From SKHV01 sp963678565 (lineage in GTDB: Bacteria; Bacteroidota; Bacteroidia; Bacteroidales; Prolixibacteraceae): 64,000 nt of DNA. How positions within the stretch are numbered: the stretch's first letter is position 1; each line of letters begins with the position of its first letter. Where the stretch lies: NCBI GenBank assembly GCA_963678565.1, contig OY782875.1:2542001-2606000 (forward strand). The letters are read 5' to 3'. The notes beneath the pieces were generated by a model. It saw only the letters and a program-made list of their open reading frames with translations, was not told the origin of the DNA and did no database searches. Both the position numbers and the translations under genes were made by a program. Below are positions 51,026-62,600 of the stretch, one piece after another.

Positions 51026-54000
51026 ATGAAAGTACAAGCTTGGTGCGAAAAGGTTACTATTCCAACCTATGGAATAGGTAAACCAGATAAAAACCCAATG
51101 TTCCTTGAAAAAAGAGTTTATCAAGGAAGTAGTGGTGTCGTGTACCCTCATCCAGTTATTGAGAAGATTGAAGATGAAAAGAAAGATGTAGAATGGGATG
51201 CAGTTTTTCTTGAAAACGAATTCCTAAAAATCATGATTCTACCCCAATTGGGTGGACGTGTTCAAATGGCTTACGACAAAATGAAAAAACGTCATTTTGT
51301 TTACTACAACCAAGTGATAAAGCCTGCATTAGTAGGTTTAACAGGCCCATGGATTTCGGGTGGAATAGAATTCAACTGGCCACAACATCACCGTCCATCA
51401 ACTTATGAACCAACCGATAGCAAGATTGAACACAATTCTGATGGTAGCATTACTGTTTGGTGCAACGAACTAGAAAGAATGTTCCGTACCCGTGGGATGG
51501 CAGGTTTTACCCTTCATCCCGATAAAGCTTACCTAGAAATCAAAGTAAAATTATACAACCGCACCAATCACCCACAAACCTTTTTATGGTGGGCCAATCC
51601 GGCAGTTGCCGTGAATGACGATTATCAATCGGTTTTCCCGCCCGATGTGAATGCAGTATTTGACCATGGCAAACGCGATGTTTCTGAATTTCCAATTGCA
51701 AAAGGGACTTACTATAAAGTTGATTATGCTCCAGGGACGGATATTTCCAGATACAAAAACATTCCTGTTCCAACCTCCTACATGGCCATTAGCTCTGATT
51801 ATAATTTTGTTGGTGGATATGAAAATGATACGAAAGGTGGATTGCTGCATGTAGCAAATCATCATGTATCGCCTGGGAAAAAACAATGGACCTGGGGGCA
51901 TGGCGATTTCGGAAAAGCATGGGATCGTAATTTGACTAATGAAGATGGTCCTTATATTGAATTGATGTGTGGTGTTTATACCGATAATCAGCCCGATTTC
52001 TCGTGGTTAATGCCCGGGGAAGAAAAATCATTCAAACAGTATTTCATGCCCTACCGCGATTTGGGAGTAGTAAAAAATGCCACCAAAGAGGCCATGCTAA
52101 ATATTGAAACAGAACATGAAAACACAACAATAAAGGCGTATGCAACAGCTGCCTATCCTGCAGCTAAAATTATTTTAACTGCTAATGATAAGATTTTATT
52201 AGATGAAACTTTTAATTTTCATCCTTCAACTTCCTACGAAAAAACAATTGAGTTGCCTAAAGGAATCTTAGAAGAGCATTTAGAAATTTCAATTAAAAAT
52301 GCGGAAGGAAGCACCTTAATCGACTGGTCTGCCAAACCTCCTGAAGAAAGAGATATACCGGAACCAGCAAAAGCAGCTAAACAGCCAAAAGAAATTGAAA
52401 GCAACGAGCAATTGTATTTAACAGGCTTGCATTTAGAGCAATACCGTCATGCAACCTACGACCCACGCCCCTACTATGAAGAAGCAATTCAACGCGATTC
52501 AAACGATAGTCGTTGTAACAATGCACTAGGTTTATGGTATTTAAAGCGCGGACAATTTGCCAAGGCGGAAAATTATTTTCATTCTGCAATTGAAACATTA
52601 ACCGAACGCAATCCGAACCCAATTGATGGAGAACCTTTTTTTAATTTGGGAATTACACAACGTTATCTTGGAAAAACGCAAGAAGCTTACAATGCCTTTT
52701 ACAAATCGGTTTGGAATGCAGCTTGGATAGATAGTGGCTATTTTCAACTGGCAAGAATTGAAAGCATCAATAAAAATTGGGATGACGCTTTAGAAGTTAT
52801 TGATCGCTCACTTATTCGAAATTGGCATAACCATAAAGCCCGCCAACTAAAAGTAAGCATTTTACGAAAGTTGGGGCAATTAGATGAAGCTTTGACCTTA
52901 ATTAAAGAGTCGCTGAAACTCGATGGGTTTAACTTCAGTTTGTTTTTTGAGAAATATTTAATCGACAAAAAAGAAGAATCAATTTCTCAAATGCAGCAAT
53001 TAATCAGAGGGAACATTCATAATTATATAGAATATGCTCTTGATTACGGAACCGCAGGTTTGTACGAGGAAGCGATTCAATTTATTGACTTAGGAATCGG
53101 AGAACAAAACAGTGAAGTTTATCCTTTGGCATATTACTATAAAGCTTGGTTTCAATCAGAATTAGCCAAGTTAAAAGAGGCAAGAAAAACACTTGCAATT
53201 GCACTTCAACAGAATCCAGACTATTGTTTTCCAAATCAATCGGAAGCAGTAGTTGCACTTGAAAATGCAATCGACTTACAACCGAATGATTACAAAGCCT
53301 ACTATTATTTAGGAAACTATTGGTATGCTCATAAAAATTATGATGCGGCCGTCGAATCGTGGAAAAACTCAATCGATATCAATGATCAATTTCCTACGGC
53401 TCAACGCAACTATGCATTGGCTTGTTTTAATAAATTGGAAGATTCAAAAAGTGCTGTTTCTGCTTTAGAAAAAGCATTTAGTTTGGATACAAAAGACACT
53501 CGTATTCTCATGGAGCTTGATCAGTTGTACAAGAGATTAAAATATCCTCTTCAATTCCGATTAGAAATTCTAGAGAAAAATAGAGCAATCGTTACAGAAC
53601 GAGACGACCTTTACTTAGAACTAATCACGCTTTACAATCTAACAGGAAAATTTAAGATGGCATACGACATGCTAATGAATAGACAATTCCATCCTTGGGA
53701 AGGCGGAGAAGGCAAAGTCGCAGGTCAGTATATTTTTAGCCTAACTGAATTGGCTAAGAGTGCAATTCAGGACGAAGATTATACAAAAGCGATTGATTTT
53801 TTAACAAAGGCACGGTCATATCCACCCAATTTAGGGGAAGGAAAATTACTGGGCACCCAAGAAAATGAGCTATTGTATCTACTCGGAATTGCAAATTCGA
53901 AACGAAACAATTTAGAAAAAGCCATTGCTCATTTTAAAGATGCGTCGATTGGATTAAATGAAGTTTCTAACGCAATGTTTTATAACGATCAACAACCCGA

Positions 54001-54337
54001 TACAATTTTTTATAAAGCATTGGCCTTACAAAAACTTGGAAAAGAAGAAGAAGCTAATAAATGTTTTGAACAACTTATTTCTTATGGCGAAATGCATAAG
54101 AATGATCATATTGAAATTGATTATTTTGCAGTATCACTACCCGATTTATTGATATGGGATGACAACTTAGATGCCAGAAATAATTTGCTTTGTCGATACC
54201 TTATGGGTTTAGGATATCTTGGAAAAGGAAATGCAAAACGAGCTCAAAATATTCTAATTGATGTGCTTAAAGATGATCCAGCACATCCTAAAGCTGGAAT
54301 CTTATTGAACAGCATTTCTGCGAATATTTTTAACTGA
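51026..54337 (+). CDS. DUF5107 and TPR-repeat protein
   Basis: A 1,103-residue soluble protein without signal peptide. Residues about 30-360 match DUF5107, a galactose-mutarotase-like beta-sandwich seen in Bacteroidota carbohydrate clusters: ENEFLKIMILPQLGGRVQ, ISGGIEFNWPQHHRPSTY, then WANPAVAVNDDYQ and KQWTWGHGDFGKAWDRNL in parts. Residues about 445-1100 carry many TPR-type repeats (YEEAIQRDSNDSRCNNALGLWYLKRG in parts, and later YYYLGNYWYAHKNYDAAVESW). The DUF5107 role is not known to me; the partner GH2 enzyme and porter suggest handling of a sugar or oligosaccharide. It ends at a strong terminator. Confidence 0.82.
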   Translation: MKVQAWCEKVTIPTYGIGKPDKNPMFLEKRVYQGSSGVVYPHPVIEKIEDEKKDVEWDAVFLENEFLKIMILPQLGGRVQMAYDKMKKRHFVYYNQVIKPALVGLTGPWISGGIEFNWPQHHRPSTYEPTDSKIEHNSDGSITVWCNELERMFRTRGMAGFTLHPDKAYLEIKVKLYNRTNHPQTFLWWANPAVAVNDDYQSVFPPDVNAVFDHGKRDVSEFPIAKGTYYKVDYAPGTDISRYKNIPVPTSYMAISSDYNFVGGYENDTKGGLLHVANHHVSPGKKQWTWGHGDFGKAWDRNLTNEDGPYIELMCGVYTDNQPDFSWLMPGEEKSFKQYFMPYRDLGVVKNATKEAMLNIETEHENTTIKAYATAAYPAAKIILTANDKILLDETFNFHPSTSYEKTIELPKGILEEHLEISIKNAEGSTLIDWSAKPPEERDIPEPAKAAKQPKEIESNEQLYLTGLHLEQYRHATYDPRPYYEEAIQRDSNDSRCNNALGLWYLKRGQFAKAENYFHSAIETLTERNPNPIDGEPFFNLGITQRYLGKTQEAYNAFYKSVWNAAWIDSGYFQLARIESINKNWDDALEVIDRSLIRNWHNHKARQLKVSILRKLGQLDEALTLIKESLKLDGFNFSLFFEKYLIDKKEESISQMQQLIRGNIHNYIEYALDYGTAGLYEEAIQFIDLGIGEQNSEVYPLAYYYKAWFQSELAKLKEARKTLAIALQQNPDYCFPNQSEAVVALENAIDLQPNDYKAYYYLGNYWYAHKNYDAAVESWKNSIDINDQFPTAQRNYALACFNKLEDSKSAVSALEKAFSLDTKDTRILMELDQLYKRLKYPLQFRLEILEKNRAIVTERDDLYLELITLYNLTGKFKMAYDMLMNRQFHPWEGGEGKVAGQYIFSLTELAKSAIQDEDYTKAIDFLTKARSYPPNLGEGKLLGTQENELLYLLGIANSKRNNLEKAIAHFKDASIGLNEVSNAMFYNDQQPDTIFYKALALQKLGKEEEANKCFEQLISYGEMHKNDHIEIDYFAVSLPDLLIWDDNLDARNNLLCRYLMGLGYLGKGNAKRAQNILIDVLKDDPAHPKAGILLNSISANIFN

Positions 54338-54355
54338 AATTAATGTTTCGCATAA

Positions 54356-54397
54356 AAAATCAAAGAGTTAGTAAAAACTTACTAACTCTTTGATTTT
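54356..54397. terminator. 19-bp perfect terminator hairpin after DUF5107 gene
   Basis: AAAATCAAAGAGTTAGTAA (54356-54374) pairs perfectly with the complementary arm 54379-54397 around a 4-base loop. T-rich arms suit termination in either direction; the tRNA-Ala gene lies next to it on the other strand. Confidence 0.85.
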
Positions 54398-54401
54398 CAA
54401 G

Positions 54402-54475
54402 TGGAGAATATCGGAGTCGAACCGATGACCTTTTGACTGCCAGTCAAACGCTCTAGCCAACTGAGCTAATCCCCC
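54402..54475 (-). tRNA. tRNA-Ala (anticodon GGC)
   Basis: Read on the minus strand, a cloverleaf with acceptor GGGGGAT/ATTCTCC, D stem GCTC/GAGC, anticodon stem TTTGA/TCAAA with loop CTGGCAG (anticodon GGC), and T stem ATCGG/CCGAT with loop TTCGACT. The acceptor stem has a G3-U70 pair, the alanine identity mark. The 3' CCA is not encoded (A73 is followed by CT). Length 74. Confidence 0.93.
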
Positions 54476-54594
54476 AATGCGCTTACAAATATAAAATATT
54501 TTCTCAATTTCAATTTAGTTTTAGACATAAATAAAAGTTGAAATTAGGGTCAATATAATTAGTTGTTATTTCATTCAAATTATTGCAAAAAAGA

Positions 54595-54624
54595 AGAGGC
54601 TTACTTTTTCAAGTAAGCCTCTTT
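54595..54624 (-). terminator. Terminator after the triple LamG gene
   Basis: AAGAGGCTTACTT (54595-54607) pairs with AAGTAAGCCTCTT (54612-54624) around 4 bases; on the minus strand CTTTTTTGCAA follows. It closes the SusC/SusD operon that enters from the right edge. Confidence 0.85.
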
Positions 54625-54647
54625 ATATATCTTATTATAAATACTAA

Positions 54648-57600
54648 TTAGCGTACAACTACTTTAAATGCTTCTGATCCTACTTTAACGATATGTAGTC
54701 CAGAATTCACTTGAAGTTTGTTACTTGTAGAAACGCTCACTAAACGACCTGTAACATTGTATACATATACTTTCTCGTTTCGATCTTTTCCAATCACTTT
54801 AATCTCTCCTTTTGAAGGACTATAGATTTTAACAGTAGATGGAGCAGCGCTTATTTCTTTATTTCCAACAACAAATGGAGGATCTAACAGCATTGCATAT
54901 TCCATATCTTCACTTATGCTATAAATCTCAGTGATTTCCTCATAAGATAATGACTTACCATACAATCTAAAGTCTGAAAGTAAAGCTTTTCCTAAATAAT
55001 TATCGGAACTAAAGTTTGGTCTTCCCAAATAGTTTGCAATAGTACCATCAAGTGTATCCTTAGGAAGAACAATACCTGGATAATTAGTCATTGTCTCAAC
55101 ACTCATGGTATCGCCATCAATGTAAACAACACCCATTGTATCATTTTGTACGTATGCATAATGATGCCAGTAACCTTGATCTGTTTGCATTGTATCGTTT
55201 CTTACGTCCTGATTACCTTGTTCCCAGTAGAATTCTGAGACAGTATGCTCATTACTATAAACACGACCAAACATATATCCATTTCTTTCTACATCGGATG
55301 TAGGACTATTTGCAAAAGCATATGCAAAATTACCATTCTCTTTTAAGTTTTCTTTTTCGCCGAGTACATAATACCAAATACTTGTTGAATAATGATTTCC
55401 TAAACCATATATAACTTTACCTACTTCTTGTCCCATATCGAAATAAGCTGAATCATTTTCGAGGTAAAGCAAATTATAAGTTGCGTCTGGTCCTTTCATA
55501 TCTAGTATCTCAGCATTATTCATTATTGTACCAACAAATGCTTGTTCAGAAGCATCGGTAACCATTATAGCGGTTGTAGTATCATTAACTTCAACTGTAT
55601 CAGTAAGCGCTTCGCTAAAATTGAAATTAATTAGTAAATCATCAGTATACGCTGTTCCTTCTTTAGCAAGCACTTTAACATCAAATGATTTCGTCAATGT
55701 ATTTAATCCAAGTTTTAAGGTCGCAGTTAGTGTAACATTTACCGAAACATCAGCGTTTCCAGTTACTAATTCAGGACGCGTTACCACACCTTCAGCACTT
55801 ACCCAATAAGAATTTGAAGTTTTCCATACAATAGATATATCATCATCAATTGTACCTACTGTTGGTAAGGTAATATTTTCAGTAACAGCAGACAAATCAC
55901 CTAAATCTAAAGCATCAGTTTCGTCTTGTAAAGTTGTAGGTAAATTCACCCCCTCTTCAACTGCAAGATTTAATGCAGCCAATACATCAGCCACTTCATA
56001 CCAGTCTTTATCTTCGTTTCCGAAAACATAAGGTGCATCTTCTTCAGAAATTCCAACATTATAAACTCGGAAGTCATACATCATTGTTTTTTGCAAGTAT
56101 GTATCAGAGGCATAACAAGCACGTCCCAAAAAGTTATGAATAGTTCCTGGAATAGTATCCTTTTTGACCCCCAATGCCGGTGTGAACCCTACTGCTCCTG
56201 AGGCCACTTTTTCACCATCTAAGAAAATATAACCGGTTCCACCTACTTGAGAATAAGCAACGTGATGCCAAGTTCCTAATTCAAAATTGGCATCTGCGAA
56301 AACACCATTATCTTTTTCGAAAAATGTTTCAGTAATACGATAATTTAAATCTTGATCTTTCAAAATCATATACAAACCACCTAAGTGTTCATCCTTCATA
56401 TTATCAGTATTTGCCATGGTCCATAAGAAATTTCCAGGAGAAGTTAAATTTCCATAATCTGAATCAATTCTATAATAACATCCTATAGTATATTCACTTA
56501 ACGATGAAAGAGCTAGACCTATTTCATCTCCCATATCAAGATAACCTGTACCTTCACCAGTATACAAAACATTGATAGGATCAGTTTCTCCATAAGAAAG
56601 AATGGTTGCCTCATTTTCTAAACTACCAATCCAAGCATTTTCAGATAAGTCAGCAACAGTTACACTATCGCTTGTAACTGATTCAACTAAATCATCATCA
56701 AATAAAAATTGAACAACTAATTCCTCACCAAGAGTGGCTGGTAAAACAATTACAGTAAATGTAGTTCTTAATGTATCATTTTGATATGATAATATGGCTG
56801 TTAAAATAGCTGCAGAATTATACTTTTCATCTTGTGTGATCACCCCTTCAGCGGTAATAACCTCAGCATTAGATGTTTCCCATTCTACTTTCACATCTCC
56901 ACTAGCAGTTGGTAACGTAATATCACTTTCTAAGATATTCAAATCCATCGCTGCCATTTGGTTCTCTATATCTTGTTTTGCAATAATTAATTGCTCAGAT
57001 ATACCATTTAAACCATCAATTTCAACTTGGCTCAAGTCTCGGTTATAAACTCTAAAGTCAGAAATGCTACCAGCCAATAATTCATCTGGCCATTGCGATT
57101 TTCCTAAATAATTAAAAGTAAAGTTATCTTTACCAATCACATTAGAAGGAAAAGAAGTAAATTCAAGTTCACTAACTACTTTACCATTAATATACAACCG
57201 TGTAATCCCATCTCCGCATGTTACAGCAAAATGAATCCATTCATCTAGCGGAAGTGCTTCTGTCCCACTTACGAGTTGTTCAGCAGAGCCATCTTTAATG
57301 GCATAACGAGGAGTACCCTTAGTTTCAACGCTTGGTGTTAAAAACATATAATAATCGGTATTTGCACCAAAGTCAAAAATTCGGTTCCACTTGTTATGTG
57401 CATCTAATTTTGCCCAAACGGCAATTGAATAATCTGTTAAACTACCCAATGTTTCAGAAGCTTTTGAAACAACTCCTTCAGAACCAACTGTAGCATAGTT
57501 TGATCCATTTAATGCTAAAATATTACGCCCCGACCCGTCTGAAGCTACTCCAACAGTTGCACCGTCGTGAACAACTGCATAGTTTCCATTTCCTGTTGCA

Positions 57601-57755
57601 TCGGCAATTAATGTATCATTCTCTAACGTTTCAAAAGTATAGTGAATAACTAATCCATCAGTTGTTTGCGCGGATAAGCCTACTACCATACTCAACATTA
57701 TCAAAGTCATAAATGCCTTTGCAAAACTCCTTTTCAAAAAGTATAGGTTTTTCAT
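54648..57755 (-). CDS. Secreted protein with three LamG domains, Ig-like domains and C-terminal sorting domain
   Basis: A 1,035-residue exported protein. Signal peptide about 1-30 (ending SAQTT). Three concanavalin/LamG-like domains lie at about 31-250, 350-595 and 705-955; each has a DFRVYN or DFRLYGKSL-type motif near its end and a FLGRACY/YLGRPNF segment. Between them are Ig-like 'atrophied' domains (ITLPTASGDVKVEWETSNAEVI in parts and ITLPTVGTIDDDISIVWKTSN). The last 75 residues (STVKIYSPSKGEIKVIG, LHIVKVG) look like a T9SS-type sorting domain, somewhat atypical. It is the last gene of a SusC/SusD set, suggesting binding of a carbohydrate at the cell surface. No catalytic domain is visible. 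Confidence 0.82.
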   Translation of the reverse strand: MKNLYFLKRSFAKAFMTLIMLSMVVGLSAQTTDGLVIHYTFETLENDTLIADATGNGNYAVVHDGATVGVASDGSGRNILALNGSNYATVGSEGVVSKASETLGSLTDYSIAVWAKLDAHNKWNRIFDFGANTDYYMFLTPSVETKGTPRYAIKDGSAEQLVSGTEALPLDEWIHFAVTCGDGITRLYINGKVVSELEFTSFPSNVIGKDNFTFNYLGKSQWPDELLAGSISDFRVYNRDLSQVEIDGLNGISEQLIIAKQDIENQMAAMDLNILESDITLPTASGDVKVEWETSNAEVITAEGVITQDEKYNSAAILTAILSYQNDTLRTTFTVIVLPATLGEELVVQFLFDDDLVESVTSDSVTVADLSENAWIGSLENEATILSYGETDPINVLYTGEGTGYLDMGDEIGLALSSLSEYTIGCYYRIDSDYGNLTSPGNFLWTMANTDNMKDEHLGGLYMILKDQDLNYRITETFFEKDNGVFADANFELGTWHHVAYSQVGGTGYIFLDGEKVASGAVGFTPALGVKKDTIPGTIHNFLGRACYASDTYLQKTMMYDFRVYNVGISEEDAPYVFGNEDKDWYEVADVLAALNLAVEEGVNLPTTLQDETDALDLGDLSAVTENITLPTVGTIDDDISIVWKTSNSYWVSAEGVVTRPELVTGNADVSVNVTLTATLKLGLNTLTKSFDVKVLAKEGTAYTDDLLINFNFSEALTDTVEVNDTTTAIMVTDASEQAFVGTIMNNAEILDMKGPDATYNLLYLENDSAYFDMGQEVGKVIYGLGNHYSTSIWYYVLGEKENLKENGNFAYAFANSPTSDVERNGYMFGRVYSNEHTVSEFYWEQGNQDVRNDTMQTDQGYWHHYAYVQNDTMGVVYIDGDTMSVETMTNYPGIVLPKDTLDGTIANYLGRPNFSSDNYLGKALLSDFRLYGKSLSYEEITEIYSISEDMEYAMLLDPPFVVGNKEISAAPSTVKIYSPSKGEIKVIGKDRNEKVYVYNVTGRLVSVSTSNKLQVNSGLHIVKVGSEAFKVVVR

Positions 57756-57935
57756 AATTAAAAATTAATATTAATACTAGTTAATTCAACAAAATAATAT
57801 TTTACACAAAAGTTCTATTAATCATGTAATCCACATTTTGCCTAAATAGTTAGAGGTGCTATTAATTCAGAATATAATAAATGTCTTCGTATTCAATTCT
57901 AAATACAATATCAAAAGTTTTTCTTTATAAAATTA

Positions 57936-59663
57936 TTATTCAAATTTTAAATACCAGTTTTTTTCATCCTGAAGTAAGTTTCTTATACTTACAGAATCGG
58001 CATCATATTTTGCAGCCACTTTCTGTGCCAAATAATCAGGGTTTCCTCTACGTTTGGCAACACGCATTAAATCAAAGAATCGATTTCCTTCAAATGCTAA
58101 TTCTAAAGTATTTTCATGCATGATTGCATCTTCAACAAATAGGATAGAATCCTCTAAACTGCTTAATTCAGGTATCTTATATTCATTAATATCGCTTACA
58201 TTACCACTTCCTAATTCGTGAATTCCAATACTTTTTTCAAAATCGGGTGATTCATTAAATGGATATTCACTGACATCCTCAAACTTAGGAATCACCAAGG
58301 TATCCCTAAGATTTGTTGGATTCAATCCACATTTTAATGTTGCAAATGCTAAATTAGGTTTACCAGCACGGTTTACAGCTTCGGCAAATCGTAAATAAAT
58401 TTGAGTCATACGATATATTGAAACCATTTCAGTAATCGCAGCATCTACAAGACTACTACCACGTATATTAAAAACACTTCCAGATGAGGTTTCGTAACTA
58501 AACTTAGTAATAAGTGTTACAACATCATTAACATCAAAACTATTTGGAACTGTTAAATATGAATTTACCAAGCCACGCCAATCCCCTACATTTGTTTCTG
58601 TTAAGCTATCATGATAATATGTTTCATTTGCCCAATTATTCTTCGCAATCTCTGATGGCAATAAATAATTATTGGTAATATAAAGTTGAGTTAAACGACT
58701 TCCATTTTCGCTATCATTATTTGATCCAATATAGGATATATTAATCATTTCTGAATTAGGATTTGCCCACCAATATGCCCAATTATAAAAACCTTCTTCT
58801 GCATCTCCAAATCCAGAGCCAATTCCGAATGTACCAATATCATTTTCATCCTCGCTCTTCTTTGTATAATCGCCATTCACAACTTCCCATGTATCTCTTA
58901 ATTCTTCTGCAACATATAGTAAATTTTCAGTTATATATTCATAATAATTATCGGCCGCCAACTTATAATCACCATTTAACAGATACAAATCACCTAAAAC
59001 ACAACGAACAGGAAGAAGCAATTTTTCAGCGCTAACCCTATCAAAATAACCATAATTAAGATATTCGATATCTTTAACCGCCTCAAGTTTTGGTGCCAAT
59101 TTTTCAACTAGTTCGGCAGATGTCGTTATTATATTATCACCACTTAAATTGATCTCATTTGTTGACATTATTGGAGTATCATAATAACTGACCTCTCCAT
59201 AATATTGAAAAATTTGCATATAAGTCCATGCTTTGATTGCCAATGCCGCGGCGTACTCGCTTTTATATATTTTACGCGCTCGATATGTTTCGGCTGTATC
59301 CGCCATCGAAATCAAATAATTACAATTATTTATAATCTCATAATAATCCCGAATGTTATTGTATGGGTTATCTAAAGAAATATTGTGTTTTGAGATTTCA
59401 ACTAATGGTACTGTTGCATCTTCTGAAATTGTCATTAAATCAGCTCTCAATTCCCCCAATACTACATGACGTTCAGCAACATTCTGTAATTTAGTAAAGA
59501 TACCGACCATTGAATATAAGGTATCATTTGGTAAATCCAATTTGTCGGTTTTATCAAAAACCAAAATCTTATCCGAATCAACACTTAGTATAGATTCACA
59601 ACCAACTGTTATCGTTAGTAATGCAAATGCTACAATGTATATTCTTTTAATTATTTTCATCAT
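57936..59663 (-). CDS. SusD/RagB-family outer-membrane lipoprotein
   Basis: A 575-residue surface lipoprotein (VGC, Cys22, after MMKIIKRIYIVAFALLTI). It has the SusD layout: N-terminal helical TPR-like region with YAAALAIKAWTYMQIFQYYGEV, a central variable part, and the C-terminal hallmarks YLRFAEAVNRAGKP and LELAFEGNRFFDLMRVAKRRGNP. SusD proteins hold a glycan and pass it to the partner SusC channel. It starts 23 bases after the SusC gene. The glycan cannot be named from sequence. Confidence 0.93.
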   Translation of the reverse strand: MMKIIKRIYIVAFALLTITVGCESILSVDSDKILVFDKTDKLDLPNDTLYSMVGIFTKLQNVAERHVVLGELRADLMTISEDATVPLVEISKHNISLDNPYNNIRDYYEIINNCNYLISMADTAETYRARKIYKSEYAAALAIKAWTYMQIFQYYGEVSYYDTPIMSTNEINLSGDNIITTSAELVEKLAPKLEAVKDIEYLNYGYFDRVSAEKLLLPVRCVLGDLYLLNGDYKLAADNYYEYITENLLYVAEELRDTWEVVNGDYTKKSEDENDIGTFGIGSGFGDAEEGFYNWAYWWANPNSEMINISYIGSNNDSENGSRLTQLYITNNYLLPSEIAKNNWANETYYHDSLTETNVGDWRGLVNSYLTVPNSFDVNDVVTLITKFSYETSSGSVFNIRGSSLVDAAITEMVSIYRMTQIYLRFAEAVNRAGKPNLAFATLKCGLNPTNLRDTLVIPKFEDVSEYPFNESPDFEKSIGIHELGSGNVSDINEYKIPELSSLEDSILFVEDAIMHENTLELAFEGNRFFDLMRVAKRRGNPDYLAQKVAAKYDADSVSIRNLLQDEKNWYLKFE

Positions 59664-59686
59664 TATTAATTTTTATTTTGACCAAA

Positions 59687-62600
59687 TTACAAGTTCAACT
59701 TGATTCCAAATGAAAAGTTTCGGGTAGAAGGAAGAATTCCCAAATCAACACCTTGCATTAATGTAGACCCACCCAAAGAAAATTCAGGATCCTGACCTAA
59801 ATAATCAGTTATTGTAATCAAATTATTAGCTGAAGCCCAAAATTTTACCCCATTTAACTTTCCATTTTTAATTGGAATATCATAGGCAATTGACAGAGAA
59901 CTTAGTTTAATATAGTCAGCATCTTCAACCCATCGATCAGAAAATCTCGAATTCATCATTGGGTCGCCATAAACAGCTCGAGGTGCGGTTACAATATCTT
60001 GACTTTCATTTCTCCATCTATTTATCAACGCAGTAGATTGATTGTTATAATTAAGACCACTTTCTAGGCTTTGACGATAATAATTATAGATTTGTCCTCC
60101 TAAAGAATAGCTAATTACGCCAGTAAACTCAAAATTTCCTATCATTAAGCGCGTATTTATATTACCAAAATAATCTGGATTTGGATCTCCTAAGATTTTC
60201 ATATCATCTTCGTTAATCTCCTTATTATCATCAGTATTAACAAATTTAACATCCCCAGCTCCAAAATTCAATCGATTTCCGGCATTGTCGATTAGATATA
60301 ATCCATCCGCATCAGCTTCTGCCTGAGTTTTATAAATTCCATCAGTTTCATATCCGTAAAATGAATTAGCTGCTGAACCAACTTTTGTAATATATGCCCC
60401 ATTATAAACAGAATTTAAACTAATAACATCATCGGGCCAAGCTGTAACCTCATTTTTATAATGACCAATCGATCCTCCAACTTCCCATTTAATCTTATTT
60501 TTATTAATCAAACGAACATTTAATGAAACATCATAACCATTATTTTTCATGGCTCCTTCATTCGAAAGATAGTATTCAATACCTGCTTCTTTTGGAAGTG
60601 ATTTATATGCTAATACATTGTCAACATTATTTAAATATGCATTTGCGCTAATTGTAACACGGCCTTCAAATAACGCAAGATCAATTCCACCATTCAAACT
60701 TTTTGTGGTTTCCCATTGAATAGAACTATTTGCAATATTCCCTATTACCAAACCAGTTGCTTTACCCAAGTAGAAAGTAGATTTGCGATATGGATATTTA
60801 TTATAATAACCAATATCATCATTTCCGGTAACATCATAACCGGCATGCAATTTCAATTGGCTAATAGCTGAAACTGATTTCAAGAAATCCTCTGAAGATA
60901 CAAACCACTCACCTGCAACAGAATAAAACAAGCCCCAATCGGTACCCAATAATGTCACACCTTTGGTATCTACTCCAAATTTAGAAGAAGCATCCATTGA
61001 GAATGAGGCGTTCAAGGTATATTTATCTTGTACTCTATATTTACCGTTACCATAAAGAGAAACTGACTTACTTTTGTTATCAAAACTTTCAGTTTCGCGA
61101 TAATCAGCCGCTGAGTTAAGTGTTCGATAGTTATCTGTTGCGGTATTGTGACCAACAGCATAAACCGATGCATAGTTGTTAAAATAATATCTATAACCAC
61201 CTAGTAAATCAATTGCATCTCCTCCCTTTAACTTTTCATTGTATGTGATTTGGAACTCTTCGAAAAGTGATACCTGCTTACCACTTTGATTAGCAACAGT
61301 ACTTGAAGAAATTCCACCATCAGGCATTGAAATCAAATTACTTCCAATATGTGGTCGGTAGAACTTTTCTCGAACATCATATAAACTATAATCGAATTTA
61401 TTGCTAATAGAAACTTTATTATTCAACTTATATACTGGCAACATTCCAATATTAAATCGATATTGACTATTATCAGCTATACCATTTTGTAATATTGCAG
61501 ATGGGTTACCAATGTTAAGAAAATCACTATCATCGTATTCTAATGTTTTAAGTCCAGTAGCAGTAAACATATAGGGACTTAAAAACGGAGACTTAATATC
61601 AGCCATATAAACAGGAGAGGCATTTATATCAACACCATAATTAGACAATTCTCGATTAATATCAGTATAACCAATGTTCCATCCTAATGTAAAATATTCA
61701 CCAAAACTAATATCTGCATTAAAAATGGTATTTAGTCTCTGCAAATTTGTTGTTTGGACAACACCTTGATCTGACCTGTAACCTAGCGCAAAATGATACA
61801 TTGCTCTATCATCACCTCCATCAACATTGATGCTAGTATTGGTTGAAACAGCTTGACGATATATCTCATCAGACCAGTTCGTTTCATTATGATACTTGTT
61901 ATAGAAAGGTCTGTTGGGATCTTCTATAAAATATTCCATCTCGTCAAATTCCGAAGCATATTTCAAATTCGTTGGAACAGTACCAATCATTTCAGTCAAA
62001 TAAATCTTGTATTCATCGGCATTCATTACAGGAATAGAGCTTGGCATATCGGAAACACCAACCACACTCGAAACATTAATTTTTGTTACTTGACTAACTC
62101 CCTTTTTGGTTTCAAGAATGATCACACCATTTGAACCTTTACTTCCATATATAGCTGTTCCATTTTTTATTATATCAATGCGTTCAATCATGTTAGGATC
62201 GATTACAGCCATTGGGTTAGTATAAAATCCTTGAAAAAGAGATCCTGCATCATTTAAATCCTCCCAGTAAACGCCGTCAACGATATATAAAGGTTGAGTG
62301 TTTGCATTAACAGAATTTAAACCATTCATAAAAATAACAGATCCAGTTGAATTAATTCCTGATCTATTAATCCCCCTAAGAACTCCATTATTCAATAATG
62401 CTATTTGATCATCAACATTTTCGAATCCAGATAAGGGTTGAGTTGCCACAAAATTTCCAGCTTGACCATTTATCTTATCAAGAACTCCATAAAAAGTGCT
62501 AAACTCAATTGCTTGATCACTGAATTTGTCTGAGAACAATTTTATGTTGTTCTCTTCTCCATCTTTAACAGTGTATTGACGTGGCAAAAAACCATCGGCT

